In this document: positions 1 to 27,298 of the stretch, piece after piece
Numbering within the stretch: the stretch's first letter is position 1
How the letters are laid out: each line of letters begins with the position of its first letter
Assembly: GCF_000972845.2 (NCBI RefSeq)
Contig: NC_040028.1
Span: forward strand, 14,010,871 to 14,074,870
Direction of reading: 5' to 3'
Length of the DNA: 64,000 nucleotides
DNA from: Larimichthys crocea
Taxonomy: Eukaryota > Chordata > Actinopteri > Sciaenidae
The notes under the pieces: model-generated
What the model was told of the DNA's origin: nothing
What the model saw: only the letters and a program-made list of their open reading frames with translations
Databases searched by the model: none
Position numbers and translations under genes: made by a program

Positions 1-2169
1 TTAAATTTATTATTTAGAATTACAATTTTTGCACTGGACTTGTACTGTTCTTGGACAAAACAGGCGGTCTGACGTGTATTTTTTTTTTTTTTACTATTTG
101 CAAATCAAATAATCAATAATCGTAAGAAATAACCATTAGTTGCCATTCTAAAAAGCTGGAATGGTCAATAACTACAGTATCTGCAATTTAAAAACAGTAA
201 ATAATTAATTATATATATATAAGTCACTGGTGATTTTTATTGTTACTTTTAATACACTTTGAGTACATTTTATACTTTCATACCTAAATTTAAAATATTT
301 TCAATGCAGAACTTTTACATCTAACAGAGTATTTTACAGTGTGGTATTGTACTTTTCTGAAGTAAAGATGTGAATACTTTGGTAAGAGTCCTCTTCTTCT
401 TGTCATTTCAGCTTGTTTAAGTTTGGACCCGACTAACAAATGGATTATTTGTATCCTTATGCACGCAGATCTAATTTTGTCATTAGGATGCACTTGATGA
501 TTCAGAATAGTTGATTATTGACATAATGTAGGTCAACCTTCTTTGATGTCATGGCGCTTAGTCTTTTGTCACTTGAGACAGTATTTTAGGTTCTTTTTGA
601 ATTTCCGTCATGTCTTTTGGTGCCGAGATTGGTGTGTCAGGCATGACTAGGTCATAGGACAAGCAGAGGCTAATATATGCATGTGTTGCTAGGAATGTTG
701 CTGACGTTGTGTGTTTTTTCTGCAATTTGATTGTGCCATTGTCCTCAGCAGCTTATTGCGCATTTATTGTTCACAATCTGAAAACACACAGGTGAATTGA
801 CAGAAATGGGATATACAGAGGTGCACTATTTCAGCTCTGTCACACTCCATGTCGACATTAATATTCTGATTGTCATCCCCCCTCAGGCAGGATAGTGTCA
901 AAATGTAGGTCAAGATCTTTGGGGTGCTGTTATCTTTTCTGTGCTATCTTTTCCTGTCTTCACCTTGGTGGTTTTTTACGAGCCTCACAAATCGTGAAAC
1001 AAAGTCTTGTGAAATCAGAGTAAAAGTGTATTTTACAGAAACCTAACACCCAATTGATGGACAGGTGGTGGGTTGAGGCAGTTGGAACCATGTGCACTAT
1101 CTGCCACACTTGCACATCATGATCATAAGAAACACATACCTGCCATTCCATTTTAACGATGTTCCCCTCCTGTAAGAATGACCCAGATTCAAGGAAATTG
1201 TAGTATTTGTTTCTGCTGACTTTTTTTTTTTTTTCTTGGTAGAAGTTTTGGAGCAGAAGAGCAGGGCATGTCTCTTTAGAAGTGGCCATGTGCCGTTTTA
1301 AACATCCTAAAGAAAACTCTCCAAAGAAATCAGGACACTTAATTGTTATGCTTTTCCAATCCCCTTTGGATACCACGGATATATTAAGGGAGGATGGTTT
1401 TTCACTTAGTTCTCCTGTCTTGTCTGCGGTGATCTGGTGTCAGTCCTGAATAAAGAGTCAAGGTGAAGTGAAGTTAATGTTTGCTGGACCTTGGATGAAA
1501 CGGAGATTATAACTTTGCATTACTCCCTTTTTAAACCTCATTGTAAATGGCTGTATTTGTCAAAAGGCAAGTGGTGACATGTCCAGTATTACTGATGGCT
1601 TTTCTTAAGTTTATGGATAGAGGTCACTGCTCTACAATCCGATTGACCGTGATTCAGCAAACGTGTTGAAATATTTAAAACGTCTCAGTGCTCTGCTGTC
1701 ACATGCTAACCTTCAGCACGAGGGAAGGAAGCCACCTTTCACTACAAGGTTGTTGTGTGTGAATATTTGTGGTGCTTTCTCCTCTTTTTTTACATGTTAA
1801 TTGATGTTGACAACCTGATCACGAAGTGTCCTAGTCAGTAAATATTTGGTTGCCATGGAAAGCACTGGTATTAAATGCTGACTGTGAGAAATGATGACTA
1901 AAGGAACTTGACACCAAGCAAGGATCCAACAAAGGGAGGTGATGTAAATATAAATGACACGTGATAATACAAACTGTACAAACGATGTCCCTGACCTCGG
2001 TCCTTGTGAATCTGCATCTTGTTTGGAGCATTGAGTATTTGATGATAGGTTCTTCTCATCCGTTTTTTTAATCTTTGTATTGTTAGATTGATCTTATAAT
2101 GGATTACTGTCATAATGTTTTTTATTATAGCATTTTATTTTTAACCTGGTATGCATTAGAAGGAGAGGT

Positions 2170-2182
2170 GGGGGGGGGGGGG
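2170..2182. repeat. Poly-G run (13 G)
   Basis: Homopolymer of 13 G on the + strand. Such runs are often length-variable and prone to assembly error. Confidence 0.9.
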
Positions 2183-2698
2183 TTCTTTTCTCATCTGAAG
2201 TGTGAATTCAGCCTTTGTGACATGTGAATGTGAAATAATCACAACAATTCTCCGACAATAAGACGTGATGAAGTGAGTCCAGGACATGGGTATAATTTAT
2301 ATCCCTTTGATGCTGACTGCCATGGGGGGAAAAGGCCTTTTAATCTCATAAGTGCAGACCCTGAAGATCTCCTGATGTTAGCGTAGGACTTTTGCCTTGC
2401 CGTGCAACTGAAGGAAGTTTTTAAATGTTTTCAATTAAGTGCTTTTCGGTTAATGGATGTTTTCTCTCCCAAGGGTACGTGTAATTGATTGGCACGCATC
2501 CAAACCCCCAGCACTGAGCCTCCTGAACCAGTCTGGGAGTCCCCAAAAGTAAATTTTGTACAATTGGAAAACCACAGCGAGTGCGGTGTTGCATATGTGT
2601 ATGTGTGTGTGGTTTTGTGTGTGCAGTGTAACTTTTACTGTGCCTGCTTGCAATATGGGAAAACATCAGCCACACAGCTTATTATCATACATCCAATT

Positions 2699-2726
2699 AC
2701 CACACACACACACACACACACACACC
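2699..2726. repeat. (CA)n microsatellite
   Basis: About 14 uninterrupted CA units. The short open frames over it on both strands are low-complexity artefacts. Confidence 0.95.
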
Positions 2727-3781
2727 TTCACAAAGTGTGGGTGAGCAGAAGCAGGTCCCTCCCCACTGAGCATCTGAAACAAAGTGCTGCCTGCTTTTTG
2801 TTCTCAGTAGTGGGAGGCTTGACGGCTGACTGGAGGCTGAAGAAACAAAGTACTTCTTTGTGTGTATGTGTGGGTGGGCAATGCCAGGAGACTTGATGAT
2901 TTGCTCCTGAGACAGTTCCTCTCTGTGCATCAAAGACATCAGTCTAATAAATTAGAGTCTGTTTACAACAAGCTCTCTTTTCAGTTTTTCTTTCTTTTAA
3001 TAAATTTGTGAATTTCTCATCTGTGAGAAATGTTTGGACCCTGACTAACTAACACAGCAGCATTTAGACATGTGTTTCTGCCTTCTGCACTTTGATTGTA
3101 TTAAATGTGTATTTTTTTTTCCTGAGCAGTCATCTAAGGACAGTGCAGTGATCTTTTTTCTAATTCCTTTTAATTGCAATTTGGATTATGTAAAATATAG
3201 GGTAGGAGTGATTTAAGTGCAGTGTCGTATCAACCTGACTGTACGTCACAGGGGGTATTTATTAGGTGCAGTCATCTGATGGTTATAATCAGTAGCCCAA
3301 ATAATATTTGATTTTCTAAAAAGAAGATCCATATATTTTGGAAAGATGAGTACATGAAGGAGGAGAAAGCTGCAATATAAATAGATACACATGAGCTGCT
3401 TCCATCTCCATCACTCTGATGAGGCTTTTCTTAAAGGCCGGCTTTGGACAGCTCGGATTGAAGATTGGAGCTTACAGAAAACTTCTGTCTTTAGATTCTT
3501 ATGAATCACAAACACACCAGAACCGGCTCCATCGTGTAGAGTAAGCATAACATATGCAAGTCTCTCAGGACAAATCTGTAAACCCGTGGAGCTTTATGTT
3601 CTTTAAGATAACACACATGTGTGTGAGCGCGCATTGTTGATAACATCTATGTTGTTAAATGTTTTGTTTGCTTTTTTTTTTTTTTTTTAGAGAAAATCGA
3701 TACCATCTCTCTCCTGTATAAAACATTAAGTAGGCCTGCTCTACAGAGATGGACCTTGAAGGCGAATAGCACTTAAAGCCT

Positions 3782-3965
3782 AAAATTCAAAAATAGACCT
3801 AGCAGCACCTCTAAAACTCACTAATTAGCACATTGTTCTTTTTGTACCAAACAAAAAGTAAAACCAACAGTTGTTGGGGTTTTTTTTTTTTTTTTTTTTT
3901 GCTTTGACATTTAGTCTTGGAGTCTTGTTGCCACAGTGAGGTTGCCAAGCAACCTGCAGAGACAA
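3782..3965 (+). repeat. Dispersed teleost repeat, sense-oriented fragment
   Basis: Contains the phrase GCACCTCTAAAACTCACTAA followed by a fragment ending in GGTTGCCAAGCAACCTGCAGA. I recognise this as part of an interspersed repeat that is very common in percomorph genomes. It is interrupted by a T run at about 3880-3900. An oppositely oriented copy of the same family starts about 180 bp downstream and another lies at 42,565-42,830. The family identity is from memory; no repeat library was consulted. Confidence 0.6.
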
Positions 3966-4030
3966 TCCACAGAAGAGCTGCATGGATAAATAAACTGTCA
4001 GCAGTTGTCTGTAATATATCTATAAATCAA

Positions 4031-4078
4031 GGATAATATATATATATATATATATAGATATATATTAATATATATATA
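4031..4078. repeat. (TA)n-rich simple repeat
   Basis: Imperfect TA dinucleotide tract broken by a few G and C bases. It lies between two copies of a dispersed repeat. Confidence 0.9.
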
Positions 4079-4149
4079 CATCACAAGATCCCTCTAAAAC
4101 TACAAATGGGTGTTTTTTTATATGTTATTACAGATTGTAAAACAAGAGT

Positions 4150-4345
4150 GCAATTAGTTAACTTTAAAGGTGCTGGTAGTTTACTGCTGAACAGAGCTCA
4201 GCTAGCTGTTTCCATCTGCTTGCAGTCTTTATGCTAAGCTAAGCTAATCACCCCCTTGCTTGAACTACCCAGGCCGACTTCTCACACAGAGAGTTTCATC
4301 GACCCCGTCAGAGAAAAGCAACGTTAATGTCAAATTATTCACGTC
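4150..4345 (-). repeat. Dispersed teleost repeat, inverted copy
   Basis: Contains GTCTTTATGCTAAGCTAAGC, a signature of a frequent percomorph interspersed repeat. It starts with GGTGCTGGTAG, the reverse complement of the CTACCAGCACC end of the family, so it is antisense to the fragment at 3782-3965. The reverse complement of the segment at 42,565-42,650 matches it. Confidence 0.6.
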
Positions 4346-7009
4346 ATACATGATTGCTTCTCACCCTTAAGAAGATATGAAAAATAATTTACTGTCTATG
4401 GATTTTTTTGTCTCTAGTTTTCTCCATTTGTGAAAATTAATCACTTTAACCTTATGGCATCAGGCAGAGGAGGCTTTGAAGTGACTGAGGAAAGGCTGAC
4501 AGTCACGCAACACATTATTGAAATTACAAAGCTGTTTCTATGTGGCTGATGTGACATGACTCGATTTAAACACTGCCCTGTGTCTATAGATACAGCACTT
4601 ATGGTGGACGTTAATACACGTTTCAGTCATATTTTACATTCAGTCGTTGTGTGTGTGCTCTGTGGTTGTTCGGTGATTCAGTGATCATGTTGGAAACCAC
4701 CTTTCTACAGCAGCTAGTGACCCAACACACACAAAATATATCAGAGACAAACATAGGTCGGGGGAGCTTTAACTGCCTTCTAAATACTGTAAATACTTCA
4801 GGTCTAAAATGAACATCTTATCTGTGCACAGCGGCCACAAAAGTAAAAAATAGCATTTGGCAAGACAGTTTGCAAAGATTTTTCTATATTCACGCTCCAG
4901 CAACGACACTGCATTATTTTGTGCGCGAGTCGTAGTGGGACAGATATGAGATGACAGGTTTGAAAGCGAGCATAGATATTTTGAAGACAGTTAGGAAAGA
5001 CGTATTTATCCAGTGAAAGAAGAAGACCCCCGAGGATCCAGATGCTTTCAGCTCTTTTCTCAGATGCGTGTTTAGAATTTTCTCTTCTACGGGAATCTGA
5101 TTTCACCGGTTAAGTGTTTTCATGTGAAGGCTGAGCAGTATGGTGGCACTGCCTCAATATCAAACTTCATGTATGTAATTTTCCAAAGAAGCAGCAAGAG
5201 AGGCACCTTCAGGGGCTTTTATATGAGCAGTTTGATTAGCAGCAAAGTGTTCTTTGTCGGGTCCTTCTGTTCCCTCCCTGAGAGCATTTACATAAAGAAA
5301 AGAAGCATTCATACTATTATTATTATTGTGTGCGCATGGAAGTCAGGAGGTTTCACTCTTGCCAGGGACGTTTTTTTGTTATATTATGAATGGGAAAACA
5401 CATCACATCTTTAAATACTGACTGTGGTCTGCAGATCATTCTCAGATTTTTACATAACCTTCAGAGCACTTTGGCACTGAAAACATGATTTTTTCTTTAG
5501 AGGAAAACGTTGACTTGTAATAACTGCTGCTAATTAATTAATGTCCTCTTAAACATATAATCACACTAAATGAAGGCTTTAATAAGGTGTTTTCACTCTG
5601 CGTGTTTCTTCTGTTTGTAGTTAATTCATGGCCGCCGAAGCACAGTGGAAAAACATCAGATTGGGGCTGATGTTATTTAGCTCAAACACATGCTTGTACA
5701 GCCTCACAGAGCTGCAAGCATGGTCGTAGCCTCTTGATCTGGTTCAGATGACGAAGAAGAAAGGTAACAAGTTTTAGAATTTTTGTTTCATATCACTTTT
5801 CTTCAGTCGTGTGTTTTATTGTACCCTGGGGACAAACAGAACACATCTCAGGCTGGGTAGTTCTTTGTACTGTGTGCCTGGTATAAATTAGGTCATCTAG
5901 TGTTTTTCTGGGGAACACAGGAGACCTAGCTTGTCAAAGATAATGGTCTTCCTGATAATGAACAATAGCTTCCTCTCATATTTGGCTTTCTCCTCTCTGC
6001 AGTAATAGAGTAGTACCAATCAGCGTCATACACCATTACGTTATTTTTTCCTCCTGTACTCTAAAATTGCACCCTTTTCATTCAATTGTTCAACATTGGC
6101 ATTGCTGATTGAAAACACAGAGCCTATGTCCCCCACACCCCCTCCTTCATTTCATCTCATAAACCTAGAGAAACTAAAACTTTCATTCTGTCAGCTAGCA
6201 GACAGGCTGGGTATGTGTGTGTAGCTCCCCTTCAGTACTGCCAGGTGGCCTGCGGTCAAAAGCACAAAGTGATACTTTCTGTGTGCAGCAGAGGCCGCGA
6301 CACACAGAGCAGCGACATGTGGAGCTTAAAGAAGCTGCTGCTACTCCCGGTGACGCCAGTGGTACAGACACTTGGGCTGCCTCATACCACTTCTAAAATA
6401 CAGCATATCACTGGCTTCTCACACCTGACATCATCTGTTAGGCTTGTTGGGGCTTTATGGTAGATACTACGCTCTTCATCTCACTTCATATATAACACAT
6501 TACACCCTCCACTCGATCAAAAGCCACTAATGCAATAAGAAATTAATTTAGTCTGTGTGAAAAGAAATCACAAGAACGGAGAGGCGCTTGGGCAGCTAGA
6601 TATCTGCAGTAAAGGCGGTTAATAATTCAATTTTTTGTGTTAAAGGTATTCAGTTAAAGAATAAAAAGAAAAAGTACAAAAAAAACCCTCTTTGCAAGTG
6701 TGTAAATCCAGGAATCCTTGTGATTCATTGCTTAACGTCTAATGGCATCTGGCAGAGATGTGGCTCATTGTCATGCACCCCATGGTGCTATCTGCCCCGT
6801 GGTCCGCATGCAGTGCTCACTTATGTGAGCTACACCAAGTCTCTGGCTGGTGGAGAGGATCGAAATGAAAAACACTCCTGGCAATATTTCAACAGAATTT
6901 ACAAAAATGGTGAAATATTTGCTGTCGAAGCTACTCGAGTTCTAGATGAAACCACACAAATGAAAAGCATATAAAATCCCTTCATGTAGCAGCAGTTGTG
7001 TAGTAGAGA
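4346..7009. other. No gene recognised
   Basis: No coding region supported. At 5621-5762 a stretch preceded by a pyrimidine-rich TTTGTAG and followed by AAAG|GTAACA looks like a short exon, but it encodes nothing recognisable. A further open frame at 6720-6974 runs toward the assembly gap and has no known motif. Confidence 0.5.
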
Positions 7010-7205
7010 NNNNNNNNNNNNNNNNNNNNNNNNNNNNNNNNNNNNNNNNNNNNNNNNNNNNNNNNNNNNNNNNNNNNNNNNNNNNNNNNNNNNNNNNNNN
7101 NNNNNNNNNNNNNNNNNNNNNNNNNNNNNNNNNNNNNNNNNNNNNNNNNNNNNNNNNNNNNNNNNNNNNNNNNNNNNNNNNNNNNNNNNNNNNNNNNNNN
7201 NNNNN
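7010..7205. other. Assembly gap (196 N)
   Basis: Run of 196 N. The open frames drawn across it are artefacts. It could hide an exon or repeat, so absence of upstream xirp2 exons here is not proof. Confidence 1.
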
Positions 7206-10200
7206 ACATTTGCATTACAATTAATGCAAGGAGAATATTAGCATGAAGTTATTTGTTTACATGAATTAAACAAAGAATCATGTGTGGGAAAATTGCAGCC
7301 ATAATTAATTATTACGCAGGAAAGTGCAGCTTGATGAAGACTGTTTTGAATGTGTAATTTAGCAGCTATCATATTAAGGCACTGATATTTTAGACATTTC
7401 TGTTTAAATGGCATCGTGTTAGTAGGTTTGTAGCTCTATAATTAAGACGTGATGTTATTTCAGTTTCTGATTTTCTTTCTGACATGAAAACCAAATTTGT
7501 TTTCAGGCAAACATGTCCGTCAGCCTTTGTGGAAATGACATTTTTAAAGTTTATTCAGAAATCTAATTAAACGTCGTAATGTAAATACAACAGCTAGTTA
7601 ATAACAAATAGCTCGGAGGCTTCTCCCCTGGGCTGTACTCTTATTTAATCAGGCACAGTGACAAAGAGCTCACAGATATTTACAGCGAGGTTTACAAATT
7701 CACACCAAACACTTGTGTTGGCTGGCAACAAGCTATTTCTCGGGAAAGAGCAACCAGGGGTTTGGTGCCTTGCTTAAGGGCACACTGAGGAAAGCAAACA
7801 GCTTTTGTCTCACCCAGTCTGTCTTTATCTATTGTAAATTGTTCTTTTTGTTATTCATTGTAAATTATTCATTGTAAATTATATATTTTTTGGTATTCAT
7901 TGTCATCCCCAAGCTTGGTCCTATAAAATATTTACAATTTTCAGTAATGTTCATGCAGTAGTCAAGGACTTGGACGGTGACACTTTTTTTTTTTTGCTCT
8001 GTACTTATCTAGGAAACGAAATAATGACTATGAGCCTACAGTGCCGATTTGAGTACAGATTTTAGTGTGTTATATTTGGGGAACAGTGCCTTATCATTTT
8101 ACCACTGCTCTTTTCAAAGCTGTGTATATTGCAAAACCATCCCCACACTGGCCAAAATATGTAACAGTACAAATATCTTGGATTATGGACCAGACTGGTT
8201 GTATATATGGACAAAGTATACATCATAGTAGAGCAACATTTTTGTTGGCGTTGCTATTTTTTTGGGATTCTTTGAAAATAAGACCATACATTGTACTTTG
8301 TCTTGCTTCCAACACTGTTCGGGCTTTCTAAACCTTAATTTACGGCTTGTTGGCCACATATTTACAATCTGTTTGCAACCAAAGGACTTACCACAGCACA
8401 CAAAACTGTAGAAATACTGATTTATCTATTAATCCTGAAGGAGCTTCAGATAGAGTTGGACTCCTCTGCAGCCGAAGAAGTGCTGAAAAATGCTGTCACT
8501 AAAATATTTATCTCAGTATAATTCCTCAGACTGGACTTTTCTTCTTGGTATTGTGTGTAAGTGTCTGCTAATATGTAAAGGATTATAGTAGCTGATGGAA
8601 ATCATTTCTTATCTCCTGTGCTGGCAGTGCCCTCCATCTTTCTGTATGTATGTATGTGTGAGAGACAGACAGAGAGAGACAGGGAATTAAATATCTTTCC
8701 TCTCACTCTCACTGCTTGGCTTAACTCTGCTATGGATCACTGAGGATAGACATCAATCTGAATAAAACAGGGTCATCATGAAAAGAACATGAGACCTCAA
8801 AACACTGACCCAAATGTTCTGACCTTTCTTTTTCTTATTAAGGTTTGACGGATTTAAAAAATAAAAAAAAGATTGTAATTTTCATTAGGAGTACTCACAA
8901 CAAACACTCCAGGGAAGAATCACATTAGCTTACATTTTAAATGATCAGCATTTCAGTCTGCTGTGGTTTGGCGGGAGCAGGAATCCCAGAGTGTCTCTTT
9001 AAAACAGGTGGTCTATGGAAATGCAGGTATGAGTTACACATGCTTCGGATGAACGGGGTTGTGCAGATGCCTGCTAGACATGTCTGGTCTCCAAACACTG
9101 GCCCTGCTTCCATGAGATACCAGAGTCAGGCTGGCGCCACCGTCTCCAGCTGAGCCAAACAAGATGAGCTGGCTAGCTCTTCCACACTCTGAGGTGTCTC
9201 TTGTCGTATTTACGGCCCCCTCCTCCCTTAACCCTCCTCTTCTCGACAAATAGCATTACATCACTAACCTCATTTCAGACCAGCTTCCAAAGCACAGCTC
9301 ATGGCCAACACATTTTGCCACCATTTACTGTCACTTGAATTTGCACCTGCCAGGCATCCACTCTACACAGCTCAGGGATTAACAGAAGCAGTGAATAATG
9401 AGATATTCTCATATCTGTTGTGGACTTGTGTGTGCATAGTTTGGCATATAATGACAGGCGGTAACAGCTGCTGGAGAATGCGGTGCACTCTGATGGAAGC
9501 TGTGATGATGAAACCAGGGTGACCTGATTTATTGGTACACAAGTCTGCAGAGGAATCACAGGAAGTACTTCCATATGGATTTTCTGGGGACTTGACATAG
9601 GAGGCACAGAGAGGCCTCACCCCCTAAAAAAAAAACAACCCCAGGCCCATCTTTTGGAAGTGGGCGGAGGGTCTAAAATAAAATCAGCTGTCACCATCTG
9701 CTCTTTGGACAGAGGTGAAAACATAGTACTGGAGCTGGTCTCCAACACTGACTGGGATTTGCTTTTGGCTTGGAAAGACCCTGCAGGCCGGGGGTGCAGT
9801 GGCCTTCGTGTGGGATTTCTACCTGCTGAGCTCATATTTTTTATAATTCATCATCCTCCTTACCTGGTAGGTGATGAGCACTCAGAGTGTTGTTTGTCTT
9901 TGTGTTGGGTGGAATTTTGTAGAAATATGTGAACGATTTCAGCTTTTTAAATTAGGTTTTTAAAAATGTAGAAAAATGTAGCATATTATAAAATCTCTTT
10001 TTGATATCTGCAAAGGCAAACATTAAAAGCTCGCACTGGATTCTTGACTGTATACTCTAAAATTTATTGACAGCGTCCTCATGCTGAGTGCTCTTCCATT
10101 TCTAAATACTGAATAGAGAGGCAAAATATAAATCTTATATGTCAGGCCTGCAGGAAAATAAACTGTGACTAAAATACTAAATTAACTCTGGAGTTTTAGC

Positions 10201-12348
10201 TTAAGGAGAGATCAGATTTTTTTTAAACTAATATATTGAGCTCGGCACAGTTTGTACCAAGGCAAGTACCTCTGGCAGTCCTCGTCACCAAGCAAGCCGT
10301 GATACGAGGAACACGGAAGAGTAATTACAAATAAAGGCACAAACACAAGGTTATCAATGCTGGTTATCTAAAAGCTTTTGGAATGACAAGCCTTGACCTA
10401 CCAGCTTTCCTCTATATTTCACAGAGAAACACGACCCTTCATGGTTAAGTTTAAAATAGGCTTGATTTATTTTTGCAAGTGCATGGCGCCTAGATTACTT
10501 CACTTTCTTGTTATTTGAGCTCTAAGCCCAACCTAACGTGTCAAGACATAGACTGTTGACGGATTTTAGTTCCTACCACAATGATTTACAGTCTATGAGT
10601 CAAAGATCTTAACTGGAACATGCTGAAGTGTAAAATATTTCTCAGATGAACTTAAGTAACTAGAACTGTCTAATATTAAGGATTGTGTAATACGTGCTGC
10701 TTTAATGGGCTGATTGGTTTACACAAACATACCCGCCATTCCTCAAAGGATAAAATAGATTATACTAGATTGGTAAGCTGCAAATCAAAAATAGCAAACT
10801 AAACATGTCAATGGAAAGAAGCTAATAATATAGTAGCAATAGTCTAAATGTCACTTTACTGGGTTACAATTTCAGCTTCTAGCCCGCGACTCATATCTTT
10901 AAAGAGCTTATCACTTTTGCCTATCTGTAACCTAAGGAGCTGATTAAAAAATTGTGTTTATGTCTGATTTGCTCTTTCATCGACTCTGTACTTTATTGAG
11001 TTTTTAATACTTTGAGAAATGATATGCAGCGATTAGATCTGTCTTTTGCAGCCAGAAAGAATATTACAGATGTGAAACATAATTTCTTGTCGCCAGGTGA
11101 TTATTCTTGATATTACAATGAGTTGGATACACACATGGCTCTGAAGTAGCGCTAATTCACCACAGAGCAGCTGAGATGAAGATTTTCAATATGCTGCTCC
11201 TCTTCTGAGTAATGAGTTAGTCTTATGATGCTGTACTTTTTTTTCTCAAACATCAAAACAGCCTGTATTCATATTTCATTTTCTCATTTGCATCAGCACA
11301 TTTATATCCACAAGAACCAAGGTGTGAATACTTTGAATTCACAAACATAGGCAGAAATGTTGTGTCAGCAGCTGGCTGGATGTGAAGTCTGTAGTTGTTA
11401 ACAGTTGGAAGACTTAATAATCTCATTACTGTCTTTTAAGCTCATTCCAATACCCTGTAGGTTAACAATAGCGTTTCTTTGCTTCTGGTCTGTCCGTTGA
11501 TGCAATTGCTGACATAACACCTAATAAAATCTAATTATACCTAAGATGAAAAGGAATAAGCTTAATGATCTTCTAAACCTGATTTTTTTCATGGTTGATG
11601 GGAAGTGTAGTCGACAAGTAATGTCTTTTCTTGACAAAATATGAGTAGTGTCGCAGTGAGTTACCGGCACAATCTTTTTCATGCAAGTCATGACCCTAAA
11701 AGACCATTTAAACCCTTTGGGTACACTGTCCAATCCAATCCAATAAGATCATTGAAAGCAAAATTATTTTGGACAAAAGCATCAGTTCTGTTGGGACTGG
11801 CTCTAAATTTTCCACAATCACAATCACATAAAACTGTACAAACTGTCAGAGTAGTAAATCCTGTACATCCTGTGAGTAAGTGAATGTCATGAGACAAGTG
11901 TTTGTATAATGTCCATATAGCACATTTAAAGCATTGTTATGGCTTAAATTTAGCTGTCCTTGTCAATATATGTATAAACTGAATAAATATCACAGTGATT
12001 GCTTATGAAATTTAAATGTTTTAGTAACAGGTGCATGCTTCCTTCTAATTTATGATTAATACTTAAATATTGAATAATAACCAGATGAGTCAGGTTATTT
12101 GCAATATAGTGAAACACATTAAGCCGGGCTTTTATATTTTTATATAAAAAAAAAAGTCCCTTCTCTGTACTTTAATCTGTTCTTTAATCTGTCTTTAAAA
12201 ACAAAAGGACTGCACAAACATAAAGGGATACATGACCCTTAACAGTGCTTTAACCTCTTGGTATTGTGCCTCTAAATGACACTTTTTTTGACCCACATAC
12301 AGTAATAATCATCTTAACAGTTTTATTTATTGGCTATTTGTGCTGTAG
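7206..12348. other. No gene recognised
   Basis: No coding exon could be identified on either strand. There is a short tandem of ATTCATTGTAAATT units at about 7851-7880 and poly-T and poly-A runs. Given xirp2 starts immediately downstream with an exon that is open at its 5' side, at least part of this stretch is probably a 5' intron or the upstream region of that gene. Confidence 0.5.
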
Positions 12349-12462
12349 CTGCTGGCAGCGCAGGTTTTAACCAGGGCAGGACTTCCCGAAAGAAATTTAA
12401 ACCAGAGGAACCGGATTCACTCTGTGGGCTCGGAGGGTATCCCACTGACCAACTGTGAGGCC

Positions 12463-26038
<13,576 letters not shown>

Positions 26039-26291
26039 AATAAAGTCACCCAACCCCACAGTTTAGTCAAAAAAACAACAACCAAAAAACAAAGAAGAAG
26101 CACAAGAGAATGAATAGTACAATGAGAAACTAGAAAGAACTGTTGGCAGAGTAAAGGAAGTGTTTGGATGAAGGTCTTGCAGTTAAGTGATTTAAAAGGG
26201 AACGTGAGAAGTAAGGATATGAAAGGAAACTTGTCGTGTATATACTTGTAAATGGTGTGCAAGTGGAAAAGCAGGTTGTAACTAATTAACT

Positions 26292-26310
26292 TTAAGTAAG
26301 TAAGTAAGTA
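26292..26310. repeat. (TAAG)n microsatellite
   Basis: About four and a half TAAG units inside the presumed xirp2 3'UTR. Confidence 0.85.
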
Positions 26311-26769
26311 GGAACTAGAAAGATAGATGTGGATAAAGTGTGGAAAGTGGATGTAGACGTGAAGCTGTGTGCTTTGAACTTTTCATTCTTTGCATTTTAT
26401 TTTTGTTTGTTTTCTGACTAGCAGTCACAGTCTTGACAGTTTCTGTAACCTGGGCTCTGTTTTCCTGTGCTTTTGTTTCCTCAGTTACAACAGTTTGAAA
26501 AGGACCCTACAGAGTTTTTGTTAGCAGTAACCAGATACAGCTGTTATATCACATACTTCAAACTACCAGAAATTTACACTGCAGAACAATGAGTCGATAG
26601 TCTGCTGCTGCCTCAGTCTGTTAGTTACACTGCAGCCCATTTCGTAGCTCTCGTCAGTTTGACACAAAAACATCTGACAATTGGGTCCATGTCCAAAAAT
26701 ACAGAAGAACAATTATTTTTTGCCTTGCAATTAAAAACAGCATCAAGACAAATTTTAAGATCTGGATTA

Positions 26770-26775
26770 AATAAA
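26770..26775 (+). promoter_or_regulatory. xirp2: Poly(A) signal AATAAA (candidate)
   Basis: Canonical hexamer about 730 bp after the LIM-isoform stop codon. Confidence 0.4.
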
Positions 26776-27292
26776 GCAGTGATTACAAATAAATCTTCAT
26801 GTTACACCCTACAATTCTCACTACTCTTCAAAATATCACTCCAATTAGTCCCCATTTCTGTTTAATCCTGTTTCTTTTATTCTAAAATAAATTGGTTTAT
26901 TGTAAAATTCACTCAATTTTTTTGCTACTGCATAACGGTTCATGGAAATAGTCTCTCTCCGCTGTTGTATTATTTTTTCAGGACATTTTTTTCTTTCAAC
27001 ATATTTTCAACATTTTTGCTTTTTTTTTTTAAGCACCTGGTGTGCAGACTACTTCATGAAAGCATCTTGGAATTATTTTATTTATAATAATGAAAGTATA
27101 TAATATAAACAAGTGAATTGGTGATAATCATGTTTGTTTTGGACATTTGTATCCTATTTTGAACAACAAATATTTTTGAATGAATGAATTTATTTTTTAG
27201 ATTAGACGGTTATACCTTGCTTTGTACAAGAAAATTCCTGATTCTGTCATGCTGTCAGGCTGGTTCACTAACTTTATTGCTGATCTAAGGGC

Positions 27293-27298
27293 AATAAA
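27293..27298 (+). promoter_or_regulatory. xirp2: Poly(A) signal AATAAA (candidate)
   Basis: Canonical hexamer about 1.25 kb after the LIM-isoform stop codon, followed by a T and GT-rich stretch (TTGTTTCATTTGTCTCTTTGG) that fits a downstream cleavage element. Confidence 0.45.

Larger units (their letters stand above)
1..3770. other. No gene recognised (upstream noncoding DNA)
   Basis: AT-rich DNA with many stops in all frames. The longest open stretch (a 138-codon minus-strand frame at 960-1376) has no recognisable domain. The stretch holds a 13-base G run at 2170-2182, a CA microsatellite at 2699-2726 and several T runs. It could be intergenic DNA or 5' intron of xirp2; nothing in the sequence decides between these. 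Confidence 0.6.

Noticed and set aside
960..1376. 138-codon minus-strand open frame
   Set aside because: No domain, no neighbouring exons, and composition like surrounding noncoding DNA.
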